From NCBI RefSeq assembly GCF_000427465.1, contig NZ_ATYB01000014.1, positions 372,001 through 436,000 on the forward strand: 64,000 nucleotides of DNA. The letters are read 5' to 3'. The stretch is from Sinorhizobium arboris LMG 14919. Its GTDB lineage: Bacteria; Pseudomonadota; Alphaproteobacteria; Rhizobiales; Rhizobiaceae. A model generated the notes under the pieces. It was not told the origin of the DNA. It worked only from the letters and a program-made list of their open reading frames with translations, and searched no databases. The position numbers were made by a program, and so were the translations under genes. Numbering within the stretch: position 1 is the stretch's first letter; each line of letters starts with the position of its first letter. Shown in pieces: positions 8,270-17,158 of the stretch.

Positions 8270-9457
8270 ATGACCAGCATTCTCACCAATATTGCAGCGA
8301 TGGCTGCACTGCAGACCCTGCGCGGTATCGATTCCAACATGGAGGAGACGCAGGCTCGCGTGTCGTCGGGCCTCCGCGTCGGCACCGCTTCGGATAACGC
8401 TGCCTATTGGTCGATCGCCACCACGATGCGATCGGACAACATGGCGCTTTCCGCTGTTCAGGATGCCCTGGGCCTCGGTGCGGCCAAAATCGACACGGCT
8501 TATGCCGGGATGGAGAATGCCGTCGAGGTCGTGAAGGAAATTCGTGCCAAGCTCGTTGCCGCGACCGAAGACGGTGTCGACAAGGCCAAGATTCAGGAAG
8601 AGATCGAGCAGCTCAAGGAGCAGCTGAAGAGCATTGCTACGGCGGCTTCCTTCAGCGGCGAGAATTGGCTCCAGGCGGATCTGACGGCGCCCGTCACCAA
8701 GAGCGTCGTCGGCTCTTTCGTTCGCGATTCCTCAGGGGTCGTCTCGGTGAAGACGATCGATTACGTCCTGGACGGAAAATCGGTGCTGTTCGATACGGTC
8801 GGCAATGGCGGAATTCTCGACAAGATCTATGACGTTTCACAGGCGAGCGTGACGCTGTCGATCAACACGGGCGGTGTTGTTTCCGAGCACACCGTTGCCG
8901 CCTACACTGTGGACGAACTCATCTCGGCCGGGGCGGTCTTTCAGGGCAACTACGCCCTCGCAGGCGGCGTGAGCTATGTTCAGGCGGAAGGCGTCTGGGT
9001 TGCCGCGGTAGCTTCGTCGGCTGTGCCCGGCCAGGAAATCGCTGCGGTGACGACCGCCGCAGCGCCGATTACCGCCGATTCCTGGATTGTCGACACAGCT
9101 GCGGCCCCGGCTGTCAGTGTCGCCGCACCCGCTTCCGTCGAGAATATCGACATCACCGACGCCACGCAGGCCGCAAATCTCGCCGCGCTGATCAGGGGTG
9201 TCGATGAAGCGCTCGAGGATCTGATTAGCGCCACTTCGGCGCTTGGTTCGATCTCCATGCGCATCGGCATGCAGGAAGAGTTCGTATCGAAGCTCACCGA
9301 CTCGATCGACTCGGGCATCGGCCGCCTTGTCGATGCCGACATGAACGAGGAGTCCACCAGGCTCAAGGCGCTGCAGACGCAACAACAGCTCGCCATTCAG
9401 TCGCTGTCGATCGCAAACACCAATTCGGAAAACATCCTCCAGCTCTTCCGTCAGTAA
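8270..9457 (+). CDS. flaD: Flagellin D
   Basis: This is a 395-residue secondary flagellin. The D0/D1 ends match FlaA and FlaB (MTSILTNIAAMAALQTLRGI; VDADMNEESTRLKALQTQQQ; ending NILQLFRQ). The central domain differs from FlaA/FlaB by many substitutions, so it did not take part in their homogenisation. Named by its position third in the flagellin series. Confidence 0.92.
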   Translation: MTSILTNIAAMAALQTLRGIDSNMEETQARVSSGLRVGTASDNAAYWSIATTMRSDNMALSAVQDALGLGAAKIDTAYAGMENAVEVVKEIRAKLVAATEDGVDKAKIQEEIEQLKEQLKSIATAASFSGENWLQADLTAPVTKSVVGSFVRDSSGVVSVKTIDYVLDGKSVLFDTVGNGGILDKIYDVSQASVTLSINTGGVVSEHTVAAYTVDELISAGAVFQGNYALAGGVSYVQAEGVWVAAVASSAVPGQEIAAVTTAAAPITADSWIVDTAAAPAVSVAAPASVENIDITDATQAANLAALIRGVDEALEDLISATSALGSISMRIGMQEEFVSKLTDSIDSGIGRLVDADMNEESTRLKALQTQQQLAIQSLSIANTNSENILQLFRQ

Positions 9458-9505
9458 GCGGCGCCCCGGCTAGGGGGCGGCTTCGTCCCGCTCTGAAGGA
9501 GAAAC

Positions 9506-9538
9506 ATCCGCGGTTCCCGAAAGGGCGCCGCGGATTTT
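9506..9538 (+). terminator. Terminator after flaD
   Basis: ATCCGCGG (9506-9513) pairs with CCGCGGAT (9528-9535), with CCC/GGG as an inner stem, followed by TTTTCGTTT. It separates flaD from flaC. Confidence 0.8.
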
Positions 9539-9613
9539 CGTTTGGTGCGGATCTTGCGCCAAACTTGCCGGTTTAACGAATTCTTCATCTCTGTTACCGG
9601 CGCAGTACCGCCG

Positions 9614-9652
9614 TTAACTTTTTCTTAACTATTTCCGTTAATGGTTCTTTAA
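9614..9652 (+). promoter_or_regulatory. Two tandem CtrA-type boxes upstream of flaC
   Basis: TTAA-N7-TTAA occurs twice without mismatch: 9614-9628 and 9638-9652. This is the consensus of the alphaproteobacterial cell-cycle regulator CtrA. They lie 107-145 bases before the flaC ATG (9759). CtrA control is an inference; TTAA-rich flagellin upstream regions could also give chance matches, but two adjacent perfect ones are unusual in GC-rich DNA. Confidence 0.5.
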
Positions 9653-9758
9653 GAACGGCGGTCTGTCACCCAGGGCAAAATGGTGCCAGCGCGCATGACG
9701 CCCCACCGTCGTTGCCGGCTTACGGCATGATCCGACTTCCCAATCAGGGTGACAACCA

Positions 9759-10724
9759 ATGACCAGCATCATGACCAACCCCGCCGCAATGGCGGCGTTG
9801 CAGACATTGCGCGCAATCAATCACAATCTGGAGACCACCCAGGGCCGCATCTCTTCGGGCTTCCGGGTGGAAACTGCGGCCGACAATGCCGCATACTGGT
9901 CCATCGCAACCACGATGCGGTCGGACAATGCCGCGCTGTCGACGGTCCACGACGCCTTGGGCCTCGGCGCCGCCAAGGTCGACACGTTCTATTCGGCGAT
10001 GGATACGGTCATCGACGTGATGACCGAGATCAAGGCCAAGCTGGTCGCGGCAAGCGAACCCGGCGTCGACAAGGACAAGATCAACAAGGAGTTGACCGAG
10101 CTCAAGAGCCAGTTGATCTCGGCCGCTCAGTCCGCCTCCTTTTCCGGGGAGAACTGGCTCCATAACGGTGCGGCGGCAGCGCTGGGCACCAAATCGATCG
10201 TCGCCTCCTTCAACCGCAGCGCCGACGGCAGCGTTACGGTCTCGACGCTCAGTTACGACACCGCCAAATCTGTTTTGATCGACGTCGCGGACCCGGCGCG
10301 AGGTATGCTCACCAAGGCGGTCGACGCGGATGCACTTCACTCCGCGCCGGCCGGCACGGCGCGCAATTACTATCTCATCGACGCAGGCGCCGCACCCGCG
10401 GGAGCGACCGAAATCAAGATCGGCGATGCAACGACCGATGCGCAGCTGGGCGACATGATCAGCGTCGTCGACGAGCTCATCAGCCAGCTGACCGACTCGG
10501 CCGCAACGCTCGGGGCGATCACCAGCCGCATCGAAATGCAGGAAAGCTTCGTCGCCAATCTGATGGATGTGATCGACAAGGGCGTCGGCCGGCTCGTCGA
10601 TGCCGACATGAACGAGGAGTCGACCCGGCTGAAGGCCCTGCAGACTCAGCAGCAGCTCGGCATCCAGTCGCTGTCGATCGCGAACACCACCTCCGAGAAC
10701 ATTCTCCGCCTGTTCCAGGAGTAG
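9759..10724 (+). CDS. flaC: Flagellin C
   Basis: This is a 321-residue flagellin, about 74 residues shorter than the other three because the central exposed domain is reduced. The N-terminal core (TLRAINHNLETTQGRISSGF) and the C-terminal core (VGRLVDADMNEESTRLKALQ, ending ENILRLFQE) are intact. It is a secondary flagellin of the complex filament. Its leader carries GCATGACG at 9693-9700 but only a 3-bp CCC/GGG version of the hairpin seen before the other flagellins. Confidence 0.92.
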   Translation: MTSIMTNPAAMAALQTLRAINHNLETTQGRISSGFRVETAADNAAYWSIATTMRSDNAALSTVHDALGLGAAKVDTFYSAMDTVIDVMTEIKAKLVAASEPGVDKDKINKELTELKSQLISAAQSASFSGENWLHNGAAAALGTKSIVASFNRSADGSVTVSTLSYDTAKSVLIDVADPARGMLTKAVDADALHSAPAGTARNYYLIDAGAAPAGATEIKIGDATTDAQLGDMISVVDELISQLTDSAATLGAITSRIEMQESFVANLMDVIDKGVGRLVDADMNEESTRLKALQTQQQLGIQSLSIANTTSENILRLFQE

Positions 10725-10773
10725 GGCATCGCTTTCCGCCGTGCCGCCGGTCATCGGCATCGGGGGAAAATGG

Positions 10774-10805
10774 TTGGACCGCGCTATTGCCCTGGCGCGG
10801 TCCAA
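10774..10805 (+). terminator. Hairpin terminator after flaC
   Basis: TTGGACCGCGC (10774-10784) pairs perfectly with GCGCGGTCCAA (10795-10805) over a 10-base loop. There is no T-run, but the stem is strong. Confidence 0.65.
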
Positions 10806-11076
10806 CACCTTCGCACAAGTTTGACCGGATAGCCTTCCTTCGCAGTCCTGTTGGAGATTGCCGGCCGGAACTCAGTCCGGCTGTCGCTTGCATCGCGCCT
10901 TCGCTTCGCGAGCCGCTGCACAATCGAGAATGCTGGTCCTGTCGCCGTCGCGGGCGGCCGGACCGAAGGAGACGGTCAGACGTGTCGGGCTCTACAGATT
11001 TCCGCGCCATGAGAGAGCCTTCGCAGGTGCGGCAGGCAGCATCGGCCTTCGCCGGGCCGAACCGGGAGGCGTGCCG
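10806..11076 (+). other. Leader between flaC and the FliH-like gene
   Basis: After the flaC hairpin no gene is supported here. The reading frame of the next gene stays open upstream to 10858, but without a convincing ribosome site. No clear promoter was recognised. Confidence 0.4.
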
Positions 11077-11724
11077 ATGAGCGCGTCGCTTTCCCGCTAT
11101 CTCAAGGACTTCAGCCCGCCGAAGGTCGAACTCACGCGGATGCCGCCGAGATATTTTCCGGAGGTCGATACGGATCATGCGGAAACCAAAGCCGGCGCGA
11201 GGCCGGCCATGCCCGAGATCGATATCGACGCCGAGCGCCGCGAAGCCTTTGCGCAGGGCCGTGCTGAAGCCAGCGCCGAACTCTCTCTCGAGCATCGGAA
11301 GGCGATCGCCGATCTCGAGGTGCGCCATGCGGAGGAGATTGCGTCCCTGACACGGCGCCTGGAGGAACAGGCTGCCGGCAGGATCGCCGCCGGCTTCGGC
11401 GAAATGGCGGATCGGCTCGCGCTGGCGCTCGGCGACCAGACGGCCCGCGTCCTCGCTCCGGTCATGGACGAGGCACTCGCCAAGCGCGCGGTCGAGAACC
11501 TGGCCGGCATGGTCCGGCACGGCCTCGCTGCCGGTGAAGGGCTCACGATAACGGTGCGGGGACCGCTTGCGCTTTTCGAAGCGCTAAAAGCGCTCTTGCC
11601 TGAAACGACTGCGTTCCGCCACGCTGAAAGCGGCGATGTCGACCTGACCGTCGAAATGGGCGAGGCGATACTGGTGACGCGCATGGCCGCGTGGTCCGAT
11701 ACTGTTCGCAAGGTTCTGGCATGA
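11077..11724 (+). CDS. FliH-like protein (possible export ATPase regulator)
   Basis: The 215-residue protein is usually left unnamed at this position. ATG 11077 is chosen because GGGAGG precedes it at proper distance; the frame is open further upstream. Residues about 45-105 are a charged coiled coil rich in Ala/Glu/Arg (DAERREAFAQGRAEASAELS). The C-terminal half has the FliH/YscL pattern: TARVLAPVMDEALAKRAVEN, then a small domain (LTITVRGPLALFEALKALLP) ending DVDLTVEMGEAILVTRMAAW. FliH binds the FliI ATPase. The stop overlaps motB (ATGA). Function is inferred from shape and context. Confidence 0.6.
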   Translation: MSASLSRYLKDFSPPKVELTRMPPRYFPEVDTDHAETKAGARPAMPEIDIDAERREAFAQGRAEASAELSLEHRKAIADLEVRHAEEIASLTRRLEEQAAGRIAAGFGEMADRLALALGDQTARVLAPVMDEALAKRAVENLAGMVRHGLAAGEGLTITVRGPLALFEALKALLPETTAFRHAESGDVDLTVEMGEAILVTRMAAWSDTVRKVLA

Positions 11725-12884
11725 GCGACGACAGCCATCACAACGGCAAGAACGAAATCATCATCGTCCGGCGTTCGGGTGATGGCCATGCCGGCCATCA
11801 CGGCGGCGGGTGGAAGATCGCCTATGCCGACTTCATGACGGCAATGATGGCCTTCTTCCTCGTCATGTGGCTGATCAACGCCGCGAACGAGGAGACCAAG
11901 GCGGCCATCGCGGCCTATTTCAATCCGGTGCAGCTGACCGACCAAAAACCGGCGGAGAAGGGCCTCAAGGACCCGGCCAAGGATGCGCAGGGCGAAAAGA
12001 CCCAGCAGCGTTCCAAGGTCGACGGCGAACAGACGAAGTCGGGCGGTTCGGCCAAAACCGGCGATCAGCTGACGGCGACATCGGGCGAAGAGACCAAATA
12101 TTCCGACGCCGACTTTTTCGAAAATCCCTACTCGGTCCTGTCCGAAATCGCCCGCGAAGCGGGTCACGAGGCGAATATCAGCGTCAAGGGTGACGGCGGC
12201 GCGGCCCAGTCCGGGCCTTCAACCGGCGCCGCCGGGGGCGAAGCCTATCGCGATCCCTTCGATCCGGATTTTTGGACCAAGCAGGTGGAGGTAAAGGATG
12301 CCGGCAACACCACCGACGTGGCGTCAGCGGCGAACGGAAGCGGGCCGAAAGCGGCCGGTCACGCAGGGCGCGCAAAGGCCGTGGATACACCCGACATCGA
12401 GGCTGACGCGGAAGACCGGCAGAAAGAAGCCGAAGCGCTGAAGGCCGAGATCGAAAAGGAACTCGGCGGCGAGGCCGGGCGGCTTCTCGAAAGCCTCGTG
12501 GTAACGCCGGCCGAGGGCGGCCTGCTGGTGACGATCAGCGAGCAGACGGATGCGCCGATGTTCGCGGTCGGCTCGGCGGTGCCGCAAAAGGAGCTGGTGC
12601 TCGCGATGGAGAAGATCGGCAGGCTGCTCGCCGAGCGCCCGGGCGCCGTGGCCGTTCGCGGTCATACCGACGGACGGCCGTTCAAGGATGGCACCTACGA
12701 CAATTGGCGTCTTTCAGCGGCACGCGCCCAGAGCGCCTATTACATGCTGGTGCGCGGCGGTTTGGAGGAGGAGCGCGTGAAGCAGATCAGCGGCTTTGCC
12801 GACCGGCGGCTTCAGGTGCCGAACGACCCCTATGCGCCCGCCAACCGGCGGATCGAAATCCTGCTGCAATCGGGCCAGGGCTGA
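11721..12884 (+). CDS. motB: MotB, flagellar stator protein
   Basis: MotB anchors the proton-driven stator to peptidoglycan. ATG 11721 overlaps the upstream stop, giving 387 residues. The N-terminus GGGWKIAYADFMTAMMAFFLVMWLI carries the proton-channel helix with the conserved Asp (D in YADFMTA). The C-terminus is an OmpA-like domain (VRGHTDGRPF, NWRLSAARAQSAYYML, YAPANRRIEILLQ). A long hydrophilic linker of about 120 residues separates them; it is where MotC binds in Sinorhizobium. motC follows after 4 bases. Confidence 0.95.
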   Translation: MSDDSHHNGKNEIIIVRRSGDGHAGHHGGGWKIAYADFMTAMMAFFLVMWLINAANEETKAAIAAYFNPVQLTDQKPAEKGLKDPAKDAQGEKTQQRSKVDGEQTKSGGSAKTGDQLTATSGEETKYSDADFFENPYSVLSEIAREAGHEANISVKGDGGAAQSGPSTGAAGGEAYRDPFDPDFWTKQVEVKDAGNTTDVASAANGSGPKAAGHAGRAKAVDTPDIEADAEDRQKEAEALKAEIEKELGGEAGRLLESLVVTPAEGGLLVTISEQTDAPMFAVGSAVPQKELVLAMEKIGRLLAERPGAVAVRGHTDGRPFKDGTYDNWRLSAARAQSAYYMLVRGGLEEERVKQISGFADRRLQVPNDPYAPANRRIEILLQSGQG

Positions 12885-12888
12885 AGAC

Positions 12889-14211
12889 ATGCTAAAGCGG
12901 CTCGGCACCATTCTGTCGGCATCGGCGCTTGCCGTTCCCCTCGCGTTCGGTCCTGCCCGCGCGAACGGAACGGAAGAACTCGCACCCTACAAGATGATCA
13001 GATCGCTGCAATATGTGCAGGATTCGGTGGTGCTCGGCGACCATTCGGCGAGCGAGATGCAGCGCTTCATGCTCACCGCGATCGACGAGCGGCTGAGAGC
13101 CGCCGATCCCTCGGCGTTTCGCGATCCGCGCAACGTCGACGCGGCTCTCGTCTACGTCATGAGCGGCGGCAATCCCGCGACGCTCGACCTTCTGGCCGGC
13201 CGCGACATCGAGGGCAATTTCGATTCGCGGGTAACCGAAGCGCTCAGGCAATATCTGAACGGCAAAGGCCCTCTGATCATCGAAAGCCTCACCAAGGCTG
13301 CCCCGGAATACCGGAATTCACGCATCGGTCCGTATCTGTTCCTGATCCTCGGCAACGCCATGTCGCAGCAGGATCCGGTCGAGGCGATGAAGCATTACGA
13401 TTGGGCGCGCCTGACGGCACCGGGGACCATCATCGAGGAGGCTGCCCTTCGCCGCTCGGTTTCGCTGGCGGCGCGAGCCGGCCTTCCGGAGAAGGGCTTT
13501 CGCTATGCGCTGAATTATGCGCGACGCTATCTCACGTCACCCTATGCGAGCCAGTTTGCCGACGTCTTCGTCGAGCTGGCGGTCGCCCATTTCGACGAGA
13601 TGGCCGATGGGCGCGTCTCGGAGATACTCTCTTTCATGGACAGCGCGCGCCAGCGCGAGGTCTATCTGCGGGTGGCGCGCCGCGCGGCGATCGCCGGCAA
13701 CCAGCCCCTGGCGCGCCTCGCGTCCAAGCGAGCCGAGGAGCTCGCGGGAGATGACGGCGCGAGATCGCAGGTGCTTGCGAGCTTCTATGAGGGGCTGGCT
13801 GCCGTACCATCCGCGGACGTCTTCTCGGCAACCGAGGCGCTTGATGCGATTCCCGAGGAAAAGCTGTCGCTGCGCGACCGCGCCCTGCGCGATGCGGCCA
13901 AGGCCGTTGCCGATGCGGTTGTCAGGCCACCATCGGCAGAAAGCCTGGCGCAAGCACCTGCGCCTATAGCGGAAAGACGACCGGCCGGGGAGCAAAGCGG
14001 GGTGGTTGCGGAGGAAAGCGGAAGCGGCATCAGCCCCTTCGGCGAGCCTGCCGAGGAGGCGCCCGACAAGCGTTCCGAGGACCCGTCCGACGCCGGAACG
14101 AACGAAACCGATGTTGCCGCTTCAGGCGACCCGGTTCTCGACGGCTTTCTTGCCAGCGGTCGTTCGAAGATCGAGGAGATCGATGCGCTGCTGAAGGGGG
14201 AGGGACTATGA
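12889..14211 (+). CDS. motC: MotC, periplasmic motor protein
   Basis: The 440-residue protein starts at ATG 12889, giving a clear signal peptide (LGTILSASALAVPLAFGPARA). Sinorhizobium MotC is a periplasmic protein that interacts with MotB and is required for rotation; it needs MotE for stability. The body is helical and Ala-rich. The C-terminal third is low-complexity Pro/Ala/Glu before a short conserved end (GDPVLDGFLASGRSKIEEID). It overlaps motD by ATGA (14208-14211). Confidence 0.9.
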   Translation: MLKRLGTILSASALAVPLAFGPARANGTEELAPYKMIRSLQYVQDSVVLGDHSASEMQRFMLTAIDERLRAADPSAFRDPRNVDAALVYVMSGGNPATLDLLAGRDIEGNFDSRVTEALRQYLNGKGPLIIESLTKAAPEYRNSRIGPYLFLILGNAMSQQDPVEAMKHYDWARLTAPGTIIEEAALRRSVSLAARAGLPEKGFRYALNYARRYLTSPYASQFADVFVELAVAHFDEMADGRVSEILSFMDSARQREVYLRVARRAAIAGNQPLARLASKRAEELAGDDGARSQVLASFYEGLAAVPSADVFSATEALDAIPEEKLSLRDRALRDAAKAVADAVVRPPSAESLAQAPAPIAERRPAGEQSGVVAEESGSGISPFGEPAEEAPDKRSEDPSDAGTNETDVAASGDPVLDGFLASGRSKIEEIDALLKGEGL

Positions 14212-15623
14212 GGCCTCTTGACGAAAGTTTGCGGGCGCCGGCCGCCGGCAGGCCGGGGCAGTCGCTGAGCGGCCGGGGTCGGCCGGAGGCCGAACCGGGC
14301 GCCTTTGGCGAGGCGATCGCCGATGCAGGCCGCCGCAAGGCGCAGGGGCAAGGCGGCCACACATCGGCGGGCGCAGCGCAACCGGACCCCGCCGCGAGCG
14401 GCGGTCGCGTATCGGCGGCGCCGGAGGCGGACGCCTTTGGCGGGGATGATCCGGCATCCATCGCGGATGCTGCATCGCCGGACACACGGCTCACGTCCGG
14501 GCGCGCGAATGCGGCGCGGGAACAAGCGGCGAAGCGGTTGCCGCAAACCCATCTCGACGGTACGCAGCATCTGTCGCGCGAACGCGAGAGTGACGGAACG
14601 GAAATCGGCGAGCCGACGGAGCGGGGGGCCGGCCGCTCGCGCGAGCCGGTACGGACCTCGACCGGTGCCGTGGATAAAACGCCGGATGTGGCGGTGACGG
14701 AGGGTGGCGAGAACGGCGCAGCAGCCGGCGGAACCGTCTCCGATCTCCTGTCGATGCTCACGGGCGCCGTGCCCGTGGCGGCTGCGGCTTCGCGGCGGGA
14801 AGGCGAGTCTAAGCCGGTCCCGGCAGTTCGCGGCGTGACGAAAGGTGTAGACGGCACATCGCCGGAAACGGCGAAAGATGAGCATAGGACGAACGGAGAC
14901 GTGGCCGGCGGCGAGCCGGATCGGCTCTTCCGCTTCGCCCGTGCCGACGGCAAGGGGCAGGCCGTTTCCATGAGCATTTCGCCGGATGGCGAGCGGGCTA
15001 GGGTGGAGAACAGCCGATCGCCGGGCAAATCCACAGTGGAGACCGTGACCGTTCTGGAGGCGCGCCGATTTCTCGGGCTTGCGGTCAGCGATAACGCCAC
15101 GTCGGTGACGACTGCGATCGCCGGCGATAGCGGATGGGCCGAGGCGCTTCAATCCGCCGCTGCGGCGGCGAAACCCGAAGCCTGGAGCCAGGCGGGCAAG
15201 ACGCTCAACGTGCTGAAGATCCAGATGCACCCGATCGACCTCGGCGTCGTGACGGCGACGCTGAGGCTGAAGGAAGACGAGCTACAGGTCGATCTGAAGG
15301 TCGAAACCGGCGAGGCCTTCCGCCAGCTGCGCGACGATCAGAGCGAGATGGTGAAGGCCCTGCGGGCACAAGGGTTTGCGGTCGATCAGGTGAATATCGT
15401 CTTCAACGGCGGCGGCGATTCGGCAAATGGCAGCGGCGGACAGTCTCAGGCGCAGGCACAGCCCGGTCACGAGGGCCGTGAGCGGGCAGGGGAAGAGGGC
15501 GGCCAAGGGCGTCAGCCACGGGATGGCGGTCAGGCGGTGACGGAAAGGCGGGCGGGCAATGATGGAACGGACGATGTGCCTGGTGGTGGTGAGCGTTCTC
15601 GCACTGGCCACGTCTACATCTAG
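14208..15623 (+). CDS. fliK: MotD / FliK, hook-length control protein
   Basis: The 471-residue protein, named motD in Sinorhizobium and later recognised as FliK, sets hook length and switches export specificity. The N-terminal two thirds are disordered, rich in Gly, Arg, Glu and Ala. The C-terminal FliK domain is clear: VLKIQMHPIDLGVVTATLRL, followed by VDLKVETGEAFRQLRDDQ, then LRAQGFAVDQVNIVF. A Gln/Gly-rich tail follows. The last 65 bases overlap the next gene in another frame. Confidence 0.9.
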   Translation: MRPLDESLRAPAAGRPGQSLSGRGRPEAEPGAFGEAIADAGRRKAQGQGGHTSAGAAQPDPAASGGRVSAAPEADAFGGDDPASIADAASPDTRLTSGRANAAREQAAKRLPQTHLDGTQHLSRERESDGTEIGEPTERGAGRSREPVRTSTGAVDKTPDVAVTEGGENGAAAGGTVSDLLSMLTGAVPVAAAASRREGESKPVPAVRGVTKGVDGTSPETAKDEHRTNGDVAGGEPDRLFRFARADGKGQAVSMSISPDGERARVENSRSPGKSTVETVTVLEARRFLGLAVSDNATSVTTAIAGDSGWAEALQSAAAAAKPEAWSQAGKTLNVLKIQMHPIDLGVVTATLRLKEDELQVDLKVETGEAFRQLRDDQSEMVKALRAQGFAVDQVNIVFNGGGDSANGSGGQSQAQAQPGHEGRERAGEEGGQGRQPRDGGQAVTERRAGNDGTDDVPGGGERSRTGHVYI

Positions 15624-16125
15624 CGGCTTTGCGGCCGCAGGCGTCTGTGAGCGCGAGATCGCATCCGCCGCCTCCAAATACGGCGTCCCGACCGGGATTC
15701 TCTATTCCGTCGGATTGACCGAAACGGGCCGCAAAGGGTCCCTGCAGCCCTATGCCCTGAACATCGAAGGCAAAGCCTATTTCGGGGCTAGCGCCCAGGA
15801 CGTTCTCGCGCGTTTCGGCGCGGCGCGTGCCGAGGGCGCCAAGCTCATCGATCTCGGCTGCATGCAGATCAACTACCACTTCCACGGGGAACATTTCAGT
15901 TCTCCGGAGGAGATGCTCGATCCGCGCAAGAATGTCGAATATGCGGCGCGCTTTCTGTCTGATTTGCGGACCAGGCACGAAAGCTGGACGATGGCCGTCG
16001 CCCGCTATCACGCCGGCCCCAACAACGACCCGGCACAGAAGAAATACGTCTGCCGTGTCATCGCAAACCTTGTCGCGACCGGTTATGGAAAGTGGACGCC
16101 GAACGCGCAGCAGTTCTGTCGTTGA
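15559..16125 (+). CDS. Secreted lytic transglycosylase (SLT domain)
   Basis: The 188-residue protein begins with a signal peptide (about residues 1-26). Catalytic-fold motifs are ILYSVGLTETGRKG, with the Glu in the place of the SLT catalytic residue, then DLGCMQINYHFHGEHF (the GxMQIN motif) and VARYHAGPNND (the AYNAG-like motif). It should cut peptidoglycan so the rod can pass. The start overlaps motD by 65 bases; an ATG at 15574 is an alternative. It probably supplies the muramidase activity missing from the FlgJ-like protein at 25911-26462. Confidence 0.82.
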   Translation: MMERTMCLVVVSVLALATSTSSGFAAAGVCEREIASAASKYGVPTGILYSVGLTETGRKGSLQPYALNIEGKAYFGASAQDVLARFGAARAEGAKLIDLGCMQINYHFHGEHFSSPEEMLDPRKNVEYAARFLSDLRTRHESWTMAVARYHAGPNNDPAQKKYVCRVIANLVATGYGKWTPNAQQFCR

Positions 16126-16396
16126 TCAACTCAAGATTGCACATTCTCAGCGAATGCCGGATTGTGGCGACAATGCGGACAGATTGTGATCGCAAGTGAT
16201 TTTGTAATCCCGCGTTAACTTTTCAACATCATGTTAGTGGTAAGGTTAACCAGTACCTACTAGATATAGACCAAATCGGCACGTAATTCTTAATCAACTA
16301 TTAAAATCACCCATTAACTTCCTCTAGTTGTCCGTGAATCCCCGGATTCGTACCTCTGTGTCAGTGAGGCACCCATACTGATTCGGAGGCGGGCGA
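16126..16396 (+). promoter_or_regulatory. AT-rich rem upstream region with a CtrA-type box
   Basis: This 271-base gap is clearly more AT-rich than its surroundings. It contains a perfect TTAA-N7-TTAA at 16290-16304, a further TTAA at 16314-16317, and GTTAAC elements near 16215 and 16245. These fit binding of CtrA and, from knowledge of the system, the VisNR activator of rem; no VisNR consensus can be confirmed by eye. Confidence 0.5.
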
Positions 16397-17068
16397 ATGA
16401 TCGTGGTGGTTGATGATAGAGAGCTTGTAACGGAGGGCTACGCGTCCCTATTCGGCCGCGAAGGCATTCCCTCGACGGGCTTCGATCCAAGGGAGTTCGG
16501 CGAGTGGGTAAGCTCCGCCGCCGATTCCGACATCGACGCTGTCGAAGCCTTCCTGATCGGGCAGGGTGAGAGCACATTGAGCCTGCCGCGCGCGATCCGG
16601 GATCGCTCCCGGGCGCCGGTCATCGCCATGAGCGACACGCCGTCGCTGGAGAACACGCTTGCACTTTTCGACTGCGGCGTCGACGACGTGGTCCGAAAGC
16701 CGGTGCATCCGCGGGAAATCCTCGCACGTGTCGCAGCGATCCGCCGGCGTTTGACGGCCATCGCCAATTTCACGGATATCGGCCCGATCCGCGTTTTCGC
16801 CGACGGGCGCGATCCGGAGATCAATGGCGAAGTCTTCGCGCTTCCTCGCCGGGAGCGGCGCATCCTCGAATATCTCGTCGCCAATCGCGGCCGCCGGGTC
16901 TCCAAGGCGCAGATATTCAATGCGATCTACGGCATCTTCGACGAGGACGTCGAGGAGAATGTCGTCGAAAGCCACATCAGCAAGCTGCGCAAGAAACTGC
17001 GCAAGAAACTCGGCTTCGATCCGATCGATTCCAAGCGTTTCCTTGGCTACTGCATCGACTGGAATTGA
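16397..17068 (+). CDS. rem: Rem, OmpR-type regulator of motility genes
   Basis: The 223-residue protein is the class IB activator of flagellar genes during exponential growth in Sinorhizobium. The receiver-like half (residues 1-120) keeps the acidic pair D6-D7 and the Lys of RKPVHP, but position 50, where the phosphorylated Asp is expected, is Glu ([11 protein letters not shown]). The C-terminal winged helix is intact ([35 protein letters not shown]). GGAGG precedes the ATG. It probably works without phosphorylation. Confidence 0.93.
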   Translation: MIVVVDDRELVTEGYASLFGREGIPSTGFDPREFGEWVSSAADSDIDAVEAFLIGQGESTLSLPRAIRDRSRAPVIAMSDTPSLENTLALFDCGVDDVVRKPVHPREILARVAAIRRRLTAIANFTDIGPIRVFADGRDPEINGEVFALPRRERRILEYLVANRGRRVSKAQIFNAIYGIFDEDVEENVVESHISKLRKKLRKKLGFDPIDSKRFLGYCIDWN

Positions 17069-17158
17069 GCGCCGAAGGGCACGGCGAGAACAGCTCAAGA
17101 CAGGTTCACGCAAGGCCCGGCCTCTAGTGTCGCCGCAATAAGGAAATGAGGATCCGAA

